Made by a program: the position numbers and the translations under genes
The notes under the pieces: model-generated
Seen by the model: the letters and a program-made list of their open reading frames with translations, nothing else
Database searches by the model: none
Told to the model about the DNA's origin: nothing
Part shown: positions 16,435-24,126 of the stretch, one piece after another
Layout of the letters: each line of letters starts with the position of its first letter
Numbering within the stretch: the stretch's first letter is position 1
DNA from: JBBRZF01 sp038236965
GTDB taxonomy: Bacteria > Acidobacteriota > Terriglobia > Terriglobales > Acidobacteriaceae
Length of the DNA: 41,053 bases
NCBI GenBank assembly: GCA_038236965.1
Contig: JBBRZF010000006.1
Coordinates: forward strand, 1-41,053
Direction: 5' to 3'

Positions 16435-16474
16435 ACATCGGAGGAGGAACTATATTTGGTTTGGAATCAGGAGC

Positions 16475-16787
16475 TTAGGTATCGAGAACGACGATTAAGG
16501 GCTTGACAAGATATTTGCGGGACGGTTGGATTGGAGGATTTTTCGGTCCAGGGTCAACGTCGAGAGCCTCCAAACCCAGCCAAAGCCCATTTGAGCTATC
16601 TTGCCAGGTTGCACTGAACCCGTCGGCAAAGGTCTCCAATTCCCGCAGGCTTGGGTCCTTCTTGCCGGTCTCGATCTCGGATAGATAGCTGCGGTCAAGG
16701 CCGAGCAGCTCGGCCATATCAACTTGAGTCGTGTCGAGTTCGCGCCACAGGCGCGGACACGAATGCCGAGGCGTACACGCCCAGAAC
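16475..16787 (-). pseudogene. XRE-family helix-turn-helix regulator, apparently frameshifted
   Basis: The stretch LWRELDTTQVDMAELLGLDR and the following SYLSEIETGKKDPSLRELE are a clear Cro/C1-type HTH domain, with a short tail ending at 16475. The usual first-helix sequence (RLGIRVRA) is present immediately upstream but in another frame. One extra base at about 16750 would join them as VRALWREL. The continuous frame instead runs upstream into ssb (to 16987) with non-HTH sequence and no plausible start. Either a recent frameshift or a sequencing error is likely. A short protein from ATG at MAELLG would lack helix 1 and part of helix 2. Confidence 0.65.
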
Positions 16788-16847
16788 AAACCAGAGAGCC
16801 GCCAGCAATCGCCAGCGGCTTTGATTGAGAACTGCGAACGTGCTGAT

Positions 16848-17324
16848 CTAGAACGGAATATCGTCGTCGGTGATTTCGGTTCCGTGGGATGCGGGAGCGG
16901 AGTCGAAATCGGGGGCAGACTGGTCGAAGCCGTTTCCGGCTGCTGCGGGTTTGGAACGGGGTCCGCCGCCTTCTGCGCCTGCTCCACCGCCGCCGCCCAT
17001 CATGACGAGTTCGTTGCAGACGATTTCGGTGGTGTAGCGGTCCTTACCTTCTTTGTCCTGCCACTTGCGAGTCTGCAGGCGACCTTCGATATAAACCTTG
17101 TTGCCCTTTTTGAGGTAGTCGCGCGCGATCTCGGCGAGACGCTGCCAGGCGACGATGTTGTGCCACTCGGTGGTCTCTTTCCACTCGTTGGTGGTCTTGT
17201 CCTTGTACGAACTGGAGGTTGCGATGGAGAAGCTGGCGACGGGAGTACCTCCGCCCGTGAATCGAACCTCGGGGTCCTTACCAAGATTGCCGACCAGGAT
17301 GACTTTGTTTACGCTTTTTGCCAT
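16848..17324 (-). CDS. ssb: Single-stranded DNA-binding protein
   Basis: A 158-residue SSB with an N-terminal OB fold (NKVILVGNLGKDPEVRFT, WHNIVAWQRLAEIARDYLKKG, YIEGRLQTRKWQDKEGK), a Gly-rich flexible linker and the conserved acidic tip DDDIPF. The tip binds RecO, PriA, exonuclease I and other partners. It coats ssDNA as a tetramer in replication and repair. Length is typical. It is read on the minus strand just upstream of the XRE remnant, with about 60 bases between them. The ATG at 17324 follows GGAATTTCCC with only a weak ribosome site. Confidence 0.96.
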   Translation of the reverse strand: MAKSVNKVILVGNLGKDPEVRFTGGGTPVASFSIATSSSYKDKTTNEWKETTEWHNIVAWQRLAEIARDYLKKGNKVYIEGRLQTRKWQDKEGKDRYTTEIVCNELVMMGGGGGAGAEGGGPRSKPAAAGNGFDQSAPDFDSAPASHGTEITDDDIPF

Positions 17325-17616
17325 TGGGAAATTCCTTTTTTTGTCTTGTCTCCTGCCTGTACCTGACGTCGCTCGCGGGACTTGTGACCTTCAATGCCAT
17401 GTCATGGTTCGACAGTAGCTTGCGGCGAGATAAGTGGCTGGAGACAACTTCCTTTCGCGAGACTCCGTGGGGATTCAAGTAAGTATAAGCGCACCTCGAA
17501 CCCGCCAGCAATCAAATCTGCCGGGTTCGAAGTGAGGGGGAGGGCAATCTCGCAAAAGGTCGGCGGCATTCTGGAAAAGATCAATGCGGGTTGCTGAACT
17601 TTAATAAGTAGATGGT
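17325..17616. other. Intergenic region with a GC-rich dyad
   Basis: About 290 bases without a gene between the cupin and ssb genes. The only structure seen is TCGAACCCG (17496-17504) pairing with CGGGTTCGA (17522-17530) across a 17-base loop, with partial extension outward. It has no T run, so it is not a clear terminator. Confidence 0.4.
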
Positions 17617-18006
17617 TTAGTGATGTCCCTTCAATTCGGCGGCTACGGCATCGGCCTTGGTCTTGTGCACAGTTCCATCGGGATGGTTGGGCGGAGAGTA
17701 GACCGTGTATAGCTTCAGCATTGCGGTCTTTGAGGTATTGATCACGTTGTGGAACGTTCCGGCGGGAACGACGACTGCATCGCCGTCGCGCGCGGTTCGC
17801 TCGTCCTTTTCATTGAATACGAACTTGGCGTCTCCCTGCTCGATGCGGAAGAACTGATCGACCTTGGGATGAACCTCATCCCCGATATCTTCTCCCGGCA
17901 GCAGGCACATCACGACAAGCTGGCTGTGTGGTCCCGTGAATAGCACCTGTCGAAAATACGTGTTCTCGATGGTCTTCTTTTCAATTGCTACGACGTATCC
18001 ATCCAT
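17617..18006 (-). CDS. Small cupin-domain protein
   Basis: A 129-residue single cupin. Motif 1 is HPKVDQFFRIEQGDAKFV, keeping one metal-type histidine but replacing the second by Lys. Motif 2 is VPAGTFHNVINTS, with His and Asn conserved. The metal site may therefore be incomplete, and a binding rather than catalytic role is possible. AAGGAGG lies seven bases before the ATG, a strong ribosome site suggesting high expression. It heads a run of small stress-type genes on the same strand, 57 bases upstream of none but followed by ssb after a 292-base gap. Function unknown. Confidence 0.78.
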   Translation of the reverse strand: MDGYVVAIEKKTIENTYFRQVLFTGPHSQLVVMCLLPGEDIGDEVHPKVDQFFRIEQGDAKFVFNEKDERTARDGDAVVVPAGTFHNVINTSKTAMLKLYTVYSPPNHPDGTVHKTKADAVAAELKGHH

Positions 18007-18063
18007 AGTACTGACCTCCTTGTGCTGTTCGCGGTTCGTTCGACTTCGTAAGTTGTGAATCGA

Positions 18064-18276
18064 CTATTTCTTCTTCAACTCCTTGAAATCTCCCTTCATT
18101 TCTGCGATGCCTTCTTTTGCTTCGCCTATCCGCTGCTGAACCTTGCCAGCCTTCTTTTCGGTTTTCCCTTCGTCTTTCATGTCGCGGTTTTTGGTTATTT
18201 TCCCAATCTCTTCCACGATGGTTCCTTTCGCTTCGTGAAGGCCGCCCTTCATCTTGTCTTCCGTACTGGTTTTCAT
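18064..18276 (-). CDS. CsbD-family stress protein
   Basis: A 70-residue, highly charged, helical protein of the CsbD/YjbJ type, dominated by Lys and Glu (DKMKGGLHEAKGTIVEEIG near the start). CsbD proteins are strongly induced in general stress in many bacteria, but their biochemical role is unknown. The open frame reaches 18327; ATG 18276 is chosen because GGAGGAG stands six bases before it. It lies 57 bases upstream of the cupin gene on the same strand and is divergent from the Crp/Fnr gene at 18497. Confidence 0.8.
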   Translation of the reverse strand: MKTSTEDKMKGGLHEAKGTIVEEIGKITKNRDMKDEGKTEKKAGKVQQRIGEAKEGIAEMKGDFKELKKK

Positions 18277-18496
18277 TTGTTCTCCTCCGTCCTCGGCAAC
18301 CCCTTGGATGGCGGGTTTGAGGTTCATCTATTTTTTTAATCTTGCTACGGATAGAGGTCTGAGCAGAATTGACCAGCGTGTAAGGGGGCGTTCCAATATG
18401 GGAACGGCAAGTGCTGGTTGGTTAAAACTCCCTCGTTGGTGACATCATCTAATTAATTGCTAATAGTGATCTGCGGTTTGCAGGTGGGGGGAAGCA

Positions 18497-19291
18497 ATGG
18501 CATCGATATTCGCTCATCCGAAGACTCCGCCCACAAAGGTCGGCAGGGTAAATAAGAGTCGAACGGCAGAATGGTTGGTTTTTCCTGCGCACCTCGAAAC
18601 GACTCCTGCGGTTGGGGTGAGTCCAGCAAAGCGTGCGTCACGAGAACGGGCTCCCGCTCTTGATCCGCACTTCCTGCTGGCCGGGATCGGTGACGGAAAG
18701 ACGATTCGCGAATTTCGGGACAAAGAAGTTGTGTTTTCGCAAGGCGACAAAGCTGACTCGGTGTTCTATATACAGAGCGGACGAGTTCAACTGTCTGTGG
18801 TATCGAAGAGCGGCAAGGAAGCCGTGGTCGCGGCCTTGCGAGAGGGCAGCTTTTTCGGCGAAGGCTGTTTGGCAGGGCAACTGCTTCGCATGGCCACGGC
18901 AACCGCAATCCAGGGGTGTACCGTTGCCCGAGTGGAGAAGGGTGTCATGCTGGGCCTGTTGCATCAGGATCCGAAATTTGCCGAACGCTTTCTGGCGTAC
19001 CTGCTATCGCGAAACATTCGCATGGAAGCAGACCTGGTAGACCACCTGTTCAACTCGAGCGAAAAGCGTCTCGCCCGGCTTCTCCTGCTGCTGGCGAATT
19101 TTGGTCAGGAATCGAAGCCGATACCGCTCATCGCAAGAATGAACCAGGAAACCCTCGCAGAGATGGTTGGCACCACTCGCTCGCGAGTCAGTTTCTTCCT
19201 GAACCGCTTCAGGAAATTGGGGCTCATCGAATACGACGGTGCCGGCATCAACGTCCACAGTTCCCTGGTCAGCGTGGTATTGCATGACTAG
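18497..19291 (+). CDS. Crp/Fnr-family transcriptional regulator
   Basis: A 264-residue regulator with an unusual 60-residue N-terminal extension, then a cyclic-nucleotide-binding-type beta barrel (VVFSQGDKADSVFYIQSGRV, REGSFFGEGCLAG), a dimer helix and a winged HTH (MNQETLAEMVGTTRSRVSFF). The barrel lacks the cysteine cluster of Fnr, and the cAMP-contact Arg-Ser pair of Crp is not evident, so its signal is unknown. ATG 18497 follows GGGGGGAAGCA. It is flanked by CsbD, cupin and small stress-like genes, which it may control. Homologues of this extended type are common in Acidobacteriota. Confidence 0.87.
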   Translation: MASIFAHPKTPPTKVGRVNKSRTAEWLVFPAHLETTPAVGVSPAKRASRERAPALDPHFLLAGIGDGKTIREFRDKEVVFSQGDKADSVFYIQSGRVQLSVVSKSGKEAVVAALREGSFFGEGCLAGQLLRMATATAIQGCTVARVEKGVMLGLLHQDPKFAERFLAYLLSRNIRMEADLVDHLFNSSEKRLARLLLLLANFGQESKPIPLIARMNQETLAEMVGTTRSRVSFFLNRFRKLGLIEYDGAGINVHSSLVSVVLHD

Positions 19292-19312
19292 CGGGCCGTG
19301 TGGGCCACCAAC

Positions 19313-19501
19313 TCACGCCTTGTGGTCTGCGGGATCGGTCGGGGTTTTCTTTTTTTGATCCTTCGTGGCATTAACCGCTGTCTTGCCGGATACCTCGGAT
19401 GCCTTCTCCTTGGCATCCATCTGTTTTGATTCGCGAATCGTCTCTGCTGCTTTGGCGTTTACGCGTCCGGCTATCTGATTTTTTTCACCTGTGTCTGCCA
19501 T
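19313..19501 (-). CDS. Small disordered Lys/Ala-rich protein
   Basis: A 62-residue hydrophilic protein with no hydrophobic core (many Lys, Ala, Glu and Thr; for example KAAETIRESKQMDAKEKASE). Its composition resembles CsbD-like and LEA-like stress proteins, but no family motif is identified. ATG 19501 has AAGGAG about nine bases upstream. It is convergent with the Crp/Fnr gene, only 22 bases away. Real coding is likely from its start, ribosome site and context; function unknown. Confidence 0.55.
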   Translation of the reverse strand: MADTGEKNQIAGRVNAKAAETIRESKQMDAKEKASEVSGKTAVNATKDQKKKTPTDPADHKA

Positions 19502-19583
19502 AACCTGAATCTCCTTGTCAGCCTGAGGCTGAGTCTGCATTCCATGGATGGACGAAAGTTTGGGTGAGGAAGTGCCACCGACT

Positions 19584-19850
19584 TTAAACGCGATGCTTGA
19601 CGAGAGCTGTGTGGACGCGATGCCTGGTTTTCAACAGCGCCAAGCAAGCGAGGAAAGCAATGAGGCAGGCTGCGTTGGCTATGACGGCGATGCTGGCGGG
19701 GATTGCGAGCGGCAGGATGGAACAGAAAACGCCAGCCAGAGCGAGAATGACGGGAATCCAGCAAAACTTGTTGGCAAGCTTCCTGTTGACGAGAAGGACG
19801 ATTGCTCCGACCCACACGGCAAGTGTCAGCACTACGATCGTCCAAGGCAT
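19584..19850 (-). CDS. Small membrane protein with three helices
   Basis: An 88-residue protein with three predicted membrane spans: WTIVVLTLAVWVGAIVLLV, then FCWIPVILALAGVFCSILPL and a third around IAVIANAACLIAFLACLALL. A charged C-terminus follows. ATG 19850 (MPWTIV) is preceded by GAGG. No family is recognised. It sits between the small disordered protein and the hypothetical gene at 20009 on the same strand. Confidence 0.55.
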   Translation of the reverse strand: MPWTIVVLTLAVWVGAIVLLVNRKLANKFCWIPVILALAGVFCSILPLAIPASIAVIANAACLIAFLACLALLKTRHRVHTALVKHRV

Positions 19851-20008
19851 GAGAGCCTCACTTCTGGGCACGCCTGCAATCGGTTCCAACACTTTTGCTG
19901 CGAGCTACCAAGAGGAGTATCGCGTCCCCTGGGGCCCGGAGTCTGGTCAAGATTGACCAATGCAATGCGGAGAGCTGAGGAATTGGTTGCGAATGTGTGC
20001 TACCGACC

Positions 20009-20635
20009 TCACATGAGATAGGGCTTGTTCTTCGTCTTGCGTGGGGCTTTCGTCGGGTTGTTCGCCGGGTTCTTGATGAGGGCGACGACTTCCAACAGAG
20101 TTGCAGTGTCACGGACATTGCCGGAGATGCTGAGGAGGGCATCGCCCACGGAGGGATACTGGTCGGCCAACGACGCAAGACGATCGCTCACGTTGGTGAG
20201 CTCGGCGACTTCCTGACGGATGTATTCAAATGGCGGCAGTGCGCCCGGCGGCGAGGTGACATCGAGATGTGGAGAAATATCCTGCAACAAACGAAGTATC
20301 AAGGGAGTGCCAAGCAGAGCGAGAAACATATCGAGCAACTGCGCGATGAAGTCGATGCCGGCGCGGTCATCCGTTTGCGGATCGGAAATCCCTGCGAGCG
20401 ATCCCTCGGGCGTGATCTGCGCCAAATTCAAACTGGTGGTATCCGCTTTGGCCAGCACCAGGGCACGTGAGAGCAGTACCCGGTAATTTTCCAGCCCTAC
20501 GATGGTGCACAAAGGCAGACGCAGCTTCTCTGAAAGACGAATTAGCGCGGACCCTGACGATTCAGGTGCTTTGTCCACGACAGCTTCGTATTCAAGAAGG
20601 CGTCGGGCCAACTCTTGCGTTTCTGGGGAGAGCAT
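20009..20635 (-). CDS. Hypothetical mostly helical protein
   Basis: A 208-residue soluble-looking protein, unrecognised. It starts MLSPETQELARRLLEYEA and has long amphipathic helices (DFIAQLLDMFLALLGTPLIL, EYIRQEVAELTNVSDRLASL) and a basic tail (PTKAPRKTKNKPYLM). ATG 20635 is chosen over the longer frame to 20731 because GAGGGAATA precedes it. No membrane segment is sure. Codon use and GC match the neighbours, so it seems genuine and native. Confidence 0.6.
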   Translation of the reverse strand: MLSPETQELARRLLEYEAVVDKAPESSGSALIRLSEKLRLPLCTIVGLENYRVLLSRALVLAKADTTSLNLAQITPEGSLAGISDPQTDDRAGIDFIAQLLDMFLALLGTPLILRLLQDISPHLDVTSPPGALPPFEYIRQEVAELTNVSDRLASLADQYPSVGDALLSISGNVRDTATLLEVVALIKNPANNPTKAPRKTKNKPYLM

Positions 20636-20795
20636 TATTCCCTCATTCCCTCGTTGGGCAAAAAATCGCCGCGAACATACATCGAGCAGCAACGGAGTTA
20701 TTGGAAGCTGGCCAGCAACCCTTAAGAACAATGATTGCAGTATCGACCCATCTCGGTGAGGATGCTGTTCAATATTGCTCTCCGCAGAAAAAAAC

Positions 20796-21224
20796 TTACG
20801 GGCGAAAGAGGTGGTAGAGCATCACGTAGATGACGACGCCGGTCACAGAGACATAGAGCCAGAGAGGGAACGTCCACCGGGCTATAGCGCGATGGAGCGC
20901 GTATCGGGCGCGGAGTCCGCGGGAGAGCGTGACCAGGATCATAGGCACGATGACGACGGCGAGGACAGTGTGTGTCAGCAGGATGGAGAAGTAAAGGATG
21001 CGCGCCCAGCCTTGTCCCTGGAAGTGCACGGAGCCGACATGCGCGTGGTAGTAGAGATAGCAGGCGAGAAAAACCGTGGAGGTACAGAAGGCCGCGATCA
21101 TGGTGCGGCGATGGGCGTCCACTTGTTTACGGGCGATAAAGCTGCGTCCGACGAGCAACAGGACGGCGCTGGCGCCGTTGAGCGTGGCATTGATGGCCGG
21201 GAACATCGCGAGCGTTTCGGTCAT
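20796..21224 (-). CDS. DUF420 (CtaM-like) membrane protein
   Basis: A 142-residue membrane protein with four helices and the DUF420 pattern: NATLNGASAVLLLVGRSFI, CYLYYHAHVGSVHFQGQGW, SILLTHTVLAVVIVPMI and FPLWLYVSVTGVVIYVMLY. The conserved histidines fall in or near helices and may bind haem or metal. In Firmicutes the relative CtaM is needed for an active cytochrome oxidase. Here it closes the ctaA-ctaB-ABC operon, 14 bases after the permease stop, which supports an oxidase-assembly role. ATG 21224 is used; TTG 21236 is the alternative. Confidence 0.85.
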   Translation of the reverse strand: MTETLAMFPAINATLNGASAVLLLVGRSFIARKQVDAHRRTMIAAFCTSTVFLACYLYYHAHVGSVHFQGQGWARILYFSILLTHTVLAVVIVPMILVTLSRGLRARYALHRAIARWTFPLWLYVSVTGVVIYVMLYHLFRP

Positions 21225-21238
21225 GGGCGCTGACAATT

Positions 21239-22069
21239 CTACGCCGCCGGTTTCGTGCTGCGGCGGTTTGCCACCACGAACGCGATGGCGAACATGATCA
21301 ACGAAAACATAGTGAGAATCATGAGGCTGACATCGACCGGGAAACTGATGGACGCCGACTGCGGGAAGAGCAAGGCGCGCAGGGCTTCCGTGCCGTAGGT
21401 CAGCGGATTGATGCGCATGACGGCGCGCACCCAGAACGACGCCCCGCTAAGAGGGAAGAGCGAGCCCGAGAGCAGCCACAAGGGAATCAGGAACAGGTTG
21501 ATGATGGCGTGGAAGCCTTGCGTGGAATCCATGGGCCAGGCGATGGCGAAGCCAAGCGCGGTCAGCGAAAAGGCGACGAGAAAAATAGTCACCGTGATGA
21601 GCAGCAGGGATTCGACGCTGAAGTGGACGCCGAGAAATGGCGCGAAGATGAGGAAGACGAGTCCCTGTATCGTGGCCAACGTGGTGCCGCCAAGAATTTT
21701 GCCGAGCACGATAACCGAGCGGCTCACGGGCGCGACCATCACTGATTTGAGAAAGCCCTCATTGCGATCTTCGATCACGGACATCATGGTGAAGATGGCC
21801 GTGAAGAGCACGATCATGATGAGCGAACCGGGGAAGAAGAAGTCGAGATAGTGCTGGTCCGCGGCCGCCGTGCCCTGGTTGCGGAACGATGTGCCGAAGC
21901 CTGAGCCAAGCACGACCCAGAAGAGAACGGGCGAGGCGATGATGCCGACGACGCGGCTCTTGTTGCGATAGAAGCGCACGACTTCGCGCTTCCAGAGTGA
22001 GAGCACGGGCATGAGCGCCGGAGTGGTGCCAGCCGAAACGCGCGCGGGTATTGCTGTATTCGTTGCCAA
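21239..22069 (-). CDS. ABC-2-type transporter permease
   Basis: A 276-residue permease with six membrane helices of the ABC-2 type. The conserved cytoplasmic segment EDRNEGFLKSVMVAPVSR between helices 2 and 3 and the C-terminal INPLTYGTEALRALL signature are clear. I place the start at TTG 22069, 10 bases after the ATPase stop, with GAGG before it; the frame to 22135 would overlap the ATPase gene. It pairs with the ATPase upstream as an exporter of unknown substrate inside a haem A biosynthesis operon. Confidence 0.87.
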   Translation of the reverse strand: MATNTAIPARVSAGTTPALMPVLSLWKREVVRFYRNKSRVVGIIASPVLFWVVLGSGFGTSFRNQGTAAADQHYLDFFFPGSLIMIVLFTAIFTMMSVIEDRNEGFLKSVMVAPVSRSVIVLGKILGGTTLATIQGLVFLIFAPFLGVHFSVESLLLITVTIFLVAFSLTALGFAIAWPMDSTQGFHAIINLFLIPLWLLSGSLFPLSGASFWVRAVMRINPLTYGTEALRALLFPQSASISFPVDVSLMILTMFSLIMFAIAFVVANRRSTKPAA

Positions 22070-22079
22070 GATGATTGCC

Positions 22080-23138
22080 TCAGTGCTTCTTTTTGCCGGC
22101 TGATTTCTTCTTGCTGCCAGTGCCTGCGTCCTCAAGATTGTTCTGTTCTTCTTCGGTCCAGAAGCGATGTCCGGTGCGGTGTATGAAGACGTCTTCGAGC
22201 GTCGGCTTGCTGATGTGGACCGATTCCACTTCGCCGGGGAAGCCTTCTACGACGTCGGTGACGAAGCGATGTCCTGCCTCGCGCTCGATGCGCACAGTGT
22301 TGCCGACCACAGCGGCTTCTATTCCGAAGCGCGACTTTACGCGCTGCGCCAGCGATTCCGGGTCACGCGTTTCCAGCACGACGACGTCTCCGCCAATCTG
22401 CTGCTTCAACTCGGTCGGCGTTCCCATCGCCATCATTTTTCCTTGCGACAAGATGGCCAGGCGATCGCAGCGTTCAGCTTCTTCCATGAGGTGCGTGGTC
22501 ACGAGGATGGTGACTTGTTCCTGCTCGCGCAAAATCTGCAGGTACTGCCAGAGGTCGCGACGAGCGCCCGGATCGAGTCCGGTAGTTGGCTCATCGAGCA
22601 GCAGCACGGAAGGATGATGAAGCAGTCCCTTGGCGAGTTCGAGGCGGCGCTGCATTCCGCCGGAAAAAGTCTCGGCGTTATCTTCGGCGCGATCTGCCAG
22701 CGCGACGCGTCCCAGCATCTCGTTGACGCGCTGCTTCAGTTCGTTGCCGCGCAGTCCGTAGAGATGTCCGATGTGAACCAGGTTCTCGCGCGCAGTGAGT
22801 TTTACGTCGATGCTCTGCGCTTGGAAGACGACGCCGATCTCGCGACGCACACCATTGGGATCAGTGGCGACGTCGTGTCCCATGATGGTGGCGCGACCGC
22901 CCGTGGGCAGCATCAGCGTGGAGAGGATGCGGAATATCGTCGTCTTGCCGCTGCCGTTGGGGCCAAGCAGTCCGAAGATTTCTGCCGGACGCACTTCGAA
23001 GGAAACGCCATCGAGCGCGACGCGATCATCGTATTGATGTCGCAGATTCCGAACCAGTATGACAGCAGCTTCGGAAGATAGCGCGCCCCGGGAACTGGCG
23101 TCGGCGCCGGATATAGGTGTGTTTGTAGTCACAGTCAA
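22080..23138 (-). CDS. ABC transporter ATP-binding protein
   Basis: A 352-residue ATPase. Walker A is GPNGSGKTT (59-67), the signature FSGGMQRRLELA begins at 158, Walker B is VLLLDEP (178-184) and the H-loop His is 216 (TTHLMEE). After about residue 235 comes a DrrA/CcmA-like extension and a Lys-rich tail (GSKKKSAGKKKH). It starts at TTG 23138, or GTG 23132, 55 bases after ctaB, and feeds energy to the permease that follows. By analogy with NosFY or CcmAB pairs it may move something needed for cytochrome oxidase maturation; this is inference. Confidence 0.9.
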   Translation of the reverse strand: MTVTTNTPISGADASSRGALSSEAAVILVRNLRHQYDDRVALDGVSFEVRPAEIFGLLGPNGSGKTTIFRILSTLMLPTGGRATIMGHDVATDPNGVRREIGVVFQAQSIDVKLTARENLVHIGHLYGLRGNELKQRVNEMLGRVALADRAEDNAETFSGGMQRRLELAKGLLHHPSVLLLDEPTTGLDPGARRDLWQYLQILREQEQVTILVTTHLMEEAERCDRLAILSQGKMMAMGTPTELKQQIGGDVVVLETRDPESLAQRVKSRFGIEAAVVGNTVRIEREAGHRFVTDVVEGFPGEVESVHISKPTLEDVFIHRTGHRFWTEEEQNNLEDAGTGSKKKSAGKKKH

Positions 23139-23193
23139 TTGTACGTCTTTCGCGTGCAGGTTATCGGGCGACCGTTTGTTCGAAGGCGCGGGA

Positions 23194-24126
23194 TCAGCGC
23201 CCGTTGATCATCATGAGAGCGAACAGCAGCGGCAAGTAGAAGACGGTGGCCTGAAGCAAATGCCGCGCCATCACCTTGGCTTGGGGACGCGCAGGAGCAA
23301 GCTTCGCCCGCCAGATATCGAGACTGAAATAGAAGACGCCGAGTCCGAGGATGAAGGCTCCGGCGAAATACGTTTTTCCCGCCATGCCGAAAAGTGTAGG
23401 CGCCAGCGTGACCGGAATGAGCGCGATGGAATACAGCATGATGGCCCGCGCCGTGGAGCGTCCGTCTGGCTCGACGACGGGGAGCATGCGTATGTTGGCG
23501 CGCTCGTAGTCTTCGCGATAGAGCAGCGCGATGGAATGGAAGTGCGGGAACTGCCAGAAGAAGAGGATGGCGAACAGTACCAGCGCCTCCCAATCGAGGC
23601 GTCCGCGAATCGCAACCCAGCCAAGCACCGGCGGCATCGCTCCCGGAAAGGCTCCGACGAACGTGCAGAGGGGGCCTACCTTCTTGAGCGGCGTGTACAC
23701 GCCGAGGTAAATGACCGACGTCAACAGAGTGAGCGCGGCCGTAAGGAGGTTCGTGGCAAGTGCGAGATAGACTCCGCCACCGACGATCATAACCAGCGAG
23801 ACCACGGTCGCGTGAGTCACGCTCATGGTTCCCGTGACGAGTGGGCGACGAGAGGTACGGCGCATGAGCGCGTCGAGATCGCGTTCTAAAACTTCGTTCA
23901 TCGCCGCCGTGCCGCCCGAGACCAGTCCGATGCCGAGCAGCGCGTGAAGCAGCGTCCACGAAACGGACGAGACGCCGAGTTTCAGCGCGCCGAAATAGTA
24001 TCCGCACCACGCCGTCATGATGATGAGCGTGGTGACGCGGGCCTTGATGAGTTGCGCGTAATCGCCGATGAGCGCAGCGGCTCCGGTGCGTACTGCCGGG
24101 GCAAGCGGTTGGGTCACACTGCTCAT
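23194..24126 (-). CDS. ctaB: Protohaem IX farnesyltransferase (haem O synthase)
   Basis: A 310-residue UbiA-family prenyltransferase with about nine membrane helices that attaches a farnesyl group to protohaem to make haem O. The two polyprenyl-binding aspartate regions are AAMNEVLERDLDALMRRT with RRPLVTG, and FPHFHSIALLYREDYERANI. Its ATG (24126) overlaps the ctaA stop as ATGA, so translation is coupled. The open frame extends further upstream, but that part lies inside ctaA and is not protein-like. Family and role are secure. Confidence 0.95.
   Translation of the reverse strand: MSSVTQPLAPAVRTGAAALIGDYAQLIKARVTTLIIMTAWCGYYFGALKLGVSSVSWTLLHALLGIGLVSGGTAAMNEVLERDLDALMRRTSRRPLVTGTMSVTHATVVSLVMIVGGGVYLALATNLLTAALTLLTSVIYLGVYTPLKKVGPLCTFVGAFPGAMPPVLGWVAIRGRLDWEALVLFAILFFWQFPHFHSIALLYREDYERANIRMLPVVEPDGRSTARAIMLYSIALIPVTLAPTLFGMAGKTYFAGAFILGLGVFYFSLDIWRAKLAPARPQAKVMARHLLQATVFYLPLLFALMMINGR

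Larger units (their letters stand above)
16011..16474. other. Repeat-rich intergenic region
   Basis: 464 bases without a convincing gene between the peptidase and the XRE remnant. It contains, in order, a GC-rich stretch, the three-copy 17-bp element, the heptamer repeats, a terminator-like hairpin and a long dyad. An open frame across 16288-16506 on the plus strand is built from the repeats and is not accepted. A strong ribosome-site-like GGAGGAGG at 16440-16447 is followed only by a 17-codon frame. Confidence 0.6.

Noticed and set aside
16288..16506. A 72-codon frame on the plus strand in the repeat region
   Set aside because: Its first half is translated heptamer repeat and a terminator hairpin, and no ribosome site precedes its start.
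17490..17535. A possible tRNA gene because of GGTTCGA on either strand
   Set aside because: No acceptor stem, D arm or anticodon arm can be drawn around it on either strand.
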